A stretch of 64,000 nucleotides of DNA from FEN-1191 sp964528845. Lineage in GTDB: Bacteria; Pseudomonadota; Gammaproteobacteria; Steroidobacterales; Steroidobacteraceae. A model generated the notes under the pieces. It was not told the origin of the DNA and searched no databases. It saw only the letters and a program-made list of their open reading frames with translations. The first letter of the stretch is position 1; every line of letters starts with the position of its first letter. The stretch is taken from the NCBI GenBank assembly GCA_964528845.1, contig CAZGVE010000003.1, positions 62,001-126,000 on the forward strand, given 5' to 3'. Positions 60,657-64,000 of the stretch are shown here, piece after piece. The translations under genes and the position numbers were made by a program.

Positions 60657-61033
60657 CAGCAGTCTGATTTCGGGTCATGCCGCGGGGCCGCGACCCGCGC
60701 GAGATAGGACGCCCACTTTTCCGAGTACTGCGCGCCGAGTTCGTACAGATAGCGCCACGTGTAAAGTCCGCTGTCGTGTCCATCGTCGAATACCAGACGC
60801 ACCGCATATTGACCGATCGGCTCGACCGCGCGTACCACCACGTCGTGTTTGCCGAGCACGAGCACTGCCTGGCCACCACCGTGTCCCTGAACCTCCGCCG
60901 AGGGCGAATGTACCCGCAGGTATTCGAACGGCAACTCGAACCGCGAGCCGTCCGCGAATGCGACCTCGAGTACGCGCGAGCGCGTCCGCAACCTGATCTC
61001 GGTGATGGTGACCCGCGATTCCTTCTCATCCAT
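60656..61033 (-). CDS. DUF971-family protein (GBBH-like N-terminal domain)
   Basis: 125 residues from ATG 61033, which has GGGAG seven bases upstream (GTG 61039 is an alternative). ITEIRLRTRSRVLEVAFADGSRFELPFEYLRVHSPSAEVQGHG is the DUF971 pattern, followed by VRAVEPIGQYAVRLVFDDGHDSGLYTWRYLYELG. The same fold is fused to gamma-butyrobetaine hydroxylases and Fe-S scaffold proteins. It is common beside ubiE in gammaproteobacteria. Role unknown. Confidence 0.9.
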   Translation of the reverse strand: MDEKESRVTITEIRLRTRSRVLEVAFADGSRFELPFEYLRVHSPSAEVQGHGGGQAVLVLGKHDVVVRAVEPIGQYAVRLVFDDGHDSGLYTWRYLYELGAQYSEKWASYLARVAAPRHDPKSDC

Positions 61034-61089
61034 GCGCACGCTCCCGGCTGGCCGTACAGTATGCGCGCCCGGTCGCGGGGGGATCGCCC

Positions 61090-61593
61090 GTGAAGTCCGG
61101 CGGTCCGTCCTGGAGGCTGTTCCTGGGATTCATGGCCGGGGCCGCGGTCTTCGTGTGGTGGAGCGGTCAGCAGCTGCCGCCGATCGTGGCCGCACACTTC
61201 GATGCCGCCGGAGTGCCCAACGGGTTCATGCCGCGCACGCAATACGTGTGGCTGATGCTTGCCATCGTGATCGGCGTGCCCTTGCTGACCGCGCTCGCGG
61301 TACACGCCAGTCTGCGTGGCCCGAACGTACGCCTGAAGGTGCCGCATGCCGACTACTGGCTCGCGCCGGAGCGGCGCGAGGCGGCGCTGGCATACGCCCG
61401 CGCATCGATACGCGGCTTCAGCATCGTGCTGGTCGTGCTGCTCTGTGCGCTGCACTGGCTCGTCGTGCGCGCCAATCGCACCGCGCCAGCGGCGCTTGCC
61501 AATCTGCCATTCGGCTCGGCGCTGCTGGCACTCGCGCTCTCATGCCTGCTCTGGGCACGCGTGATGCTGAGCCACTTCCGCCGCCGGCCCTGA
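61090..61593 (+). CDS. Small three-helix membrane protein (DUF1648-like)
   Basis: 167 residues with three or four membrane helices (about 8-23, 50-71, 98-118, 138-158). The segment LPPIVAAHFDAAGVPNGFMPR matches the DUF1648 pattern 'lP..vp.HF...G.pd.w...', a short domain found in membrane proteins such as SdpI. GTG start with GGGG upstream. A role is not known. Confidence 0.65.
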   Translation: MKSGGPSWRLFLGFMAGAAVFVWWSGQQLPPIVAAHFDAAGVPNGFMPRTQYVWLMLAIVIGVPLLTALAVHASLRGPNVRLKVPHADYWLAPERREAALAYARASIRGFSIVLVVLLCALHWLVVRANRTAPAALANLPFGSALLALALSCLLWARVMLSHFRRRP

Positions 61594-61608
61594 GCACCCC
61601 ACCCACCC

Positions 61609-63534
61609 TCACGGGGCTTTCTCGAGCGCCTCGATCTCGTCCATGAGCCGATTCATCCGCGCCACCAGCGCCTGGTACGGCGCTGGCGAGGCCATGTCGA
61701 TCCCCGCCTTCAGGTAGAGCTGGTAGGGGTACTCGGATCCGCCGGCGCGCAGCACGTCGAGGAAGCGCACGCGCGCGGCGTCCCCCTGGCCCAGGATCGC
61801 ATCGGTGAACTGTGCAGCGCCCGCCATCGAGGTGGCGTACTGCCACACGTAGAAGTCGTAGTAGAAATGCGGTACCCACGCCCACTCGACGCAATAGCCC
61901 GGATCGATCTTCATGATGCCGTCGGCCTCGCCGTAATAGCGCCGTACCACGTCGCAGTACAGCTCGCTCAGGCGGGCGCCAGACAGCGCCCGTCCCTGCT
62001 CCACCTCCTCGTGAATCCGCAGTTCGAATTCCGCAAACATGACCTGGCGGAAGTAGGTGGTCCGGATCGCCTCCAGTCCGGCTCCAAGGTAGTAGAGCTT
62101 CTCGGCGCGCGTATGGGCGTGGGCGACCATGTAGTCGTTGAGCAGCATCTCATTCGCAATGGAGGCCGATTCGGCGATGAACGTCGGGTACGCGGCCTTC
62201 TCGTATGGCTGCGCCCGGTTGGCGAGCAGCGTGTGCACGCCGTGTCCCCATTCGTGCGCGAACGTCGACAGCGAGAGGTAGTCGTTGGCGTGGTTGAGCA
62301 GCAGGTATGGGTGGACGTCGTAGGCCGAGCCGTTCATGTACGCGCCGGTCGCCTTGCCCGGACGGGGCAGTACGTTCATCCAGCGGCCCGCGAATCCCTG
62401 CCGCAGCAGTCCCAGGTATTCCTGTCCCATCGGCGCCAGCGCCGCAAGCGTGATCTGCTCGGACTCCGCCACCGAGAATTCCGGCGGGTGCTCGAGCGGA
62501 AACAGCGGCGGGTAGTTGTCGTAATAGGCCAGGGTGTCGCTGATGCCGAGGCGTTGCTTGCGAAGCCGCAGGTAGCGGTGCAGCGTTGGCAGCGCCGCGT
62601 TGGTCTCCGCGACCACGGTGCGATAGACCTGCGCGGGCATGTTCGAGGCGAACAGCGCGGCCGACAGGGCCCCGTCGAACTTGCGCGCGCGCGCGCTGAA
62701 TACGTCGCCCATGACCTGCGCCGCGAGCGCCGCACCGGCCGTGCCCTCGAAGTGCTTCCAGGCGCCGTAGAAGGTGTCAAACACCAGCTTGCGCTCGGCT
62801 CGGTCGCTGGACTGCCGGTATTGCTCGTAGCTGGTTTCGTCCAGGCGTACCTGCTTGCCGCGCAGGCGCAGTGTCGGGTATGGCAGCTCGGCGTAGGACA
62901 GCTGGCTGTGGATCGCGTCGGGCTGCGCCAGCACGCTGCCGGCCGCAGCGAGCACGCCCTCCGCTTCCGTACCGAGCGTGTGCGGGGCCGCGCGCAGGGT
63001 GTCGGCGAGGCTGAAGCCGAAGCGGGCGGTCATCGGCTCATCCTGCGCTTCGAATGCCTGCACCTGCGCCGCGCCGATGCGGACGATTTCCGGCGCGACC
63101 CAGGAGGTCTTCTCGGCTATGAGCGTGCCGAGCGCCTGCGACTGCTGACGGCGCTCCTGATCCGGTGCGCGGTGCAGGTCCTCGTCGCCCTTGAGCGTCG
63201 CATACACGTCGAGCCGCGCGGCCTCGCGATTCACGGACGATATCGCCGCCAGTGCCCCGAACAGTGCTTGGGCATCACGCCCCAGGGTGCCCTGGAAGCG
63301 ATCGAGCTCCAAGGCCTGCGCCTTGACGCGCTCGTAGGCCGCGCTCCAGTCCCCGGGGGTCGCGTACAGGTCGGACAGGTCCCACATCGAGGCGACTTCG
63401 GCGCCCGCGCCCGCGCCCGCGGCCCTGGCGACCGCGGCGGCCAGTCCCGCGGCCACCAATGCGCACCGGGCCAGGGTGCGGATTCGCGACCGCCCGCGCA
63501 TCGCAGGACCTGAAGTGCGCAAGTGCCCCGGCAT
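61609..63534 (-). CDS. pepF: M3-family oligoendopeptidase (PepF-like), exported
   Basis: 641 residues from ATG 63534, which has AGGAG six bases upstream. A signal peptide or membrane anchor (about residues 20-42, ending AVARAAGA) is unusual for PepF, which is normally cytosolic. Zinc motif FAHEWGHGVHT (HExxH, about residue 425) with downstream Glu in FIAESASIANEMLLN. WDLSDLY at the mature start is the PepF signature. Likely degrades peptides in the periplasm. Confidence 0.92.
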   Translation of the reverse strand: MPGHLRTSGPAMRGRSRIRTLARCALVAAGLAAAVARAAGAGAGAEVASMWDLSDLYATPGDWSAAYERVKAQALELDRFQGTLGRDAQALFGALAAISSVNREAARLDVYATLKGDEDLHRAPDQERRQQSQALGTLIAEKTSWVAPEIVRIGAAQVQAFEAQDEPMTARFGFSLADTLRAAPHTLGTEAEGVLAAAGSVLAQPDAIHSQLSYAELPYPTLRLRGKQVRLDETSYEQYRQSSDRAERKLVFDTFYGAWKHFEGTAGAALAAQVMGDVFSARARKFDGALSAALFASNMPAQVYRTVVAETNAALPTLHRYLRLRKQRLGISDTLAYYDNYPPLFPLEHPPEFSVAESEQITLAALAPMGQEYLGLLRQGFAGRWMNVLPRPGKATGAYMNGSAYDVHPYLLLNHANDYLSLSTFAHEWGHGVHTLLANRAQPYEKAAYPTFIAESASIANEMLLNDYMVAHAHTRAEKLYYLGAGLEAIRTTYFRQVMFAEFELRIHEEVEQGRALSGARLSELYCDVVRRYYGEADGIMKIDPGYCVEWAWVPHFYYDFYVWQYATSMAGAAQFTDAILGQGDAARVRFLDVLRAGGSEYPYQLYLKAGIDMASPAPYQALVARMNRLMDEIEALEKAP

Positions 63535-63700
63535 GACTCGCTCCTCGCTTGGGGTTGATAGGTGGGCGCAACCGGCCCTCATGCTCGACGCTACGGCGAG
63601 CACCCGTCAAGGCTGCGTCTTTGAGGTGCGCCGCGCGCGGGGTATATTCGCAAGGCGGCAGGATGCGCTCGCTGGTTCCCGAGGGAGTACTGGTATCGTT

Positions 63701-64000
63701 GTGCGCGTGTTGCTGTGTGCCTTCGGCCGGACCCTGCGTCTTGCGCTCGCGCTGGCGCTGCTCGCGGTGCCCGCCCCGAACGCAAACGCTGTGGCGCAGC
63801 CGACGCGCTGGCACTGGATCGACATCAACGGGCACCGCATGTACTACGCGGTGCGCGGCACCGGACCCACGCTGGTGCTGCTGCATGGCGGTGGCGATTC
63901 CGGCGAGCATTCGTTCGAGCGCCAGATCGGTGTGTTCTCCGTCGGCCATCACATCATCGCGCCGGACCAGGTGGGGCACGGCCACACGCCAGACCTGCCC
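63701..64000 (+). CDS. Exported alpha/beta hydrolase (partial, runs off the window)
   Basis: From GTG 63701 the frame reads a signal-like hydrophobic stretch (LALALALLAVPAPNANA), then HWIDINGHRMYYAVRGTGPTLVLLHGGGDSG, the typical start of an alpha/beta hydrolase with the HGGG oxyanion motif, then IIAPDQVGHGHT. The nucleophile elbow and the rest lie beyond the window. The start is uncertain because no good ribosome site is at a normal distance (GAGGGAG lies 13 bases upstream). Confidence 0.8.
   Translation, partial: MRVLLCAFGRTLRLALALALLAVPAPNANAVAQPTRWHWIDINGHRMYYAVRGTGPTLVLLHGGGDSGEHSFERQIGVFSVGHHIIAPDQVGHGHTPDLP

Noticed and set aside
1..64000. tRNA, rRNA, CRISPR arrays, insertion sequences or prophage
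   Set aside because: I looked through the intergenic regions and saw no T-loop motifs with acceptor stems, spaced repeats, transposase frames or phage genes.

Overview
The window is GC-rich, gene-dense DNA from a gammaproteobacterium. Housekeeping order supports this: ponA beside pilMNOPQ, aroK-aroB downstream, ubiE-ubiJ-ubiB, and a tesA/ybbA-ybbP divergon. The closest fit by feel is a Nevskiales/Steroidobacterales/Xanthomonadales-like lineage, but the order is an inference and not proven here. A 100-N scaffold gap shows that it comes from a draft assembly.

Layout. 1-3.4 kb is an accessory patch: a CsbD-like stress protein, a tiny membrane protein, a decayed LysR gene, a hipBA toxin-antitoxin pair with a three-operator control region, and short or broken ORFs. 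3.4-12.9 kb is core: yicC, a PP2C phosphatase, rph (apparently with a CTG start), rdgB, hemW, rpmE (with DnaA-box-like sites upstream), gltA, a nucleotidyltransferase-like protein and ponA. 13.2-29.8 kb is a large type IV pilus locus: pilMNOPQ, a long Ig-repeat lipoprotein, a TctD/TctE-like two-component system, and the minor-pilin operon fimU-pilV-pilW-pilX-pilY1-(pilY2-like)-pilE. 29.9-38.9 kb holds aroK, aroB, a dGTPase, pyrF, fadD, tesA, ybbA and ybbP.

38.9-49.8 kb is mixed: two uncharacterised proteins, a degenerate EAL protein split by a false assembly gap, an acyl-CoA dehydrogenase, a LysR regulator, an orphan NitT/TauT-type ABC importer with a double-length permease, oxyR and a BtuF-like binding protein. 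49.8-57.2 kb is a complete seven-gene trp operon (trpEGDCFBA) preceded by a textbook attenuator: a leader peptide with tandem Trp codons, an antiterminator and a terminator ending at the trpE start codon. A hotdog-fold protein is coupled to the end of trpA. 57.3-64 kb contains ubiB-ubiJ-ubiE, a candidate small RNA with a strong terminator, a DUF971 protein, a small membrane protein, an M3 oligopeptidase and the start of an alpha/beta hydrolase.

Most operons are packed with ATGA/TGATG stop-start overlaps, so translational coupling is the rule. The most informative signals are the trp attenuator, the 27-bp-phased HipB operators, the CTG start of rph, the two-component system inside the pilus locus, and the 55-bp duplication showing that the N gap is artificial.
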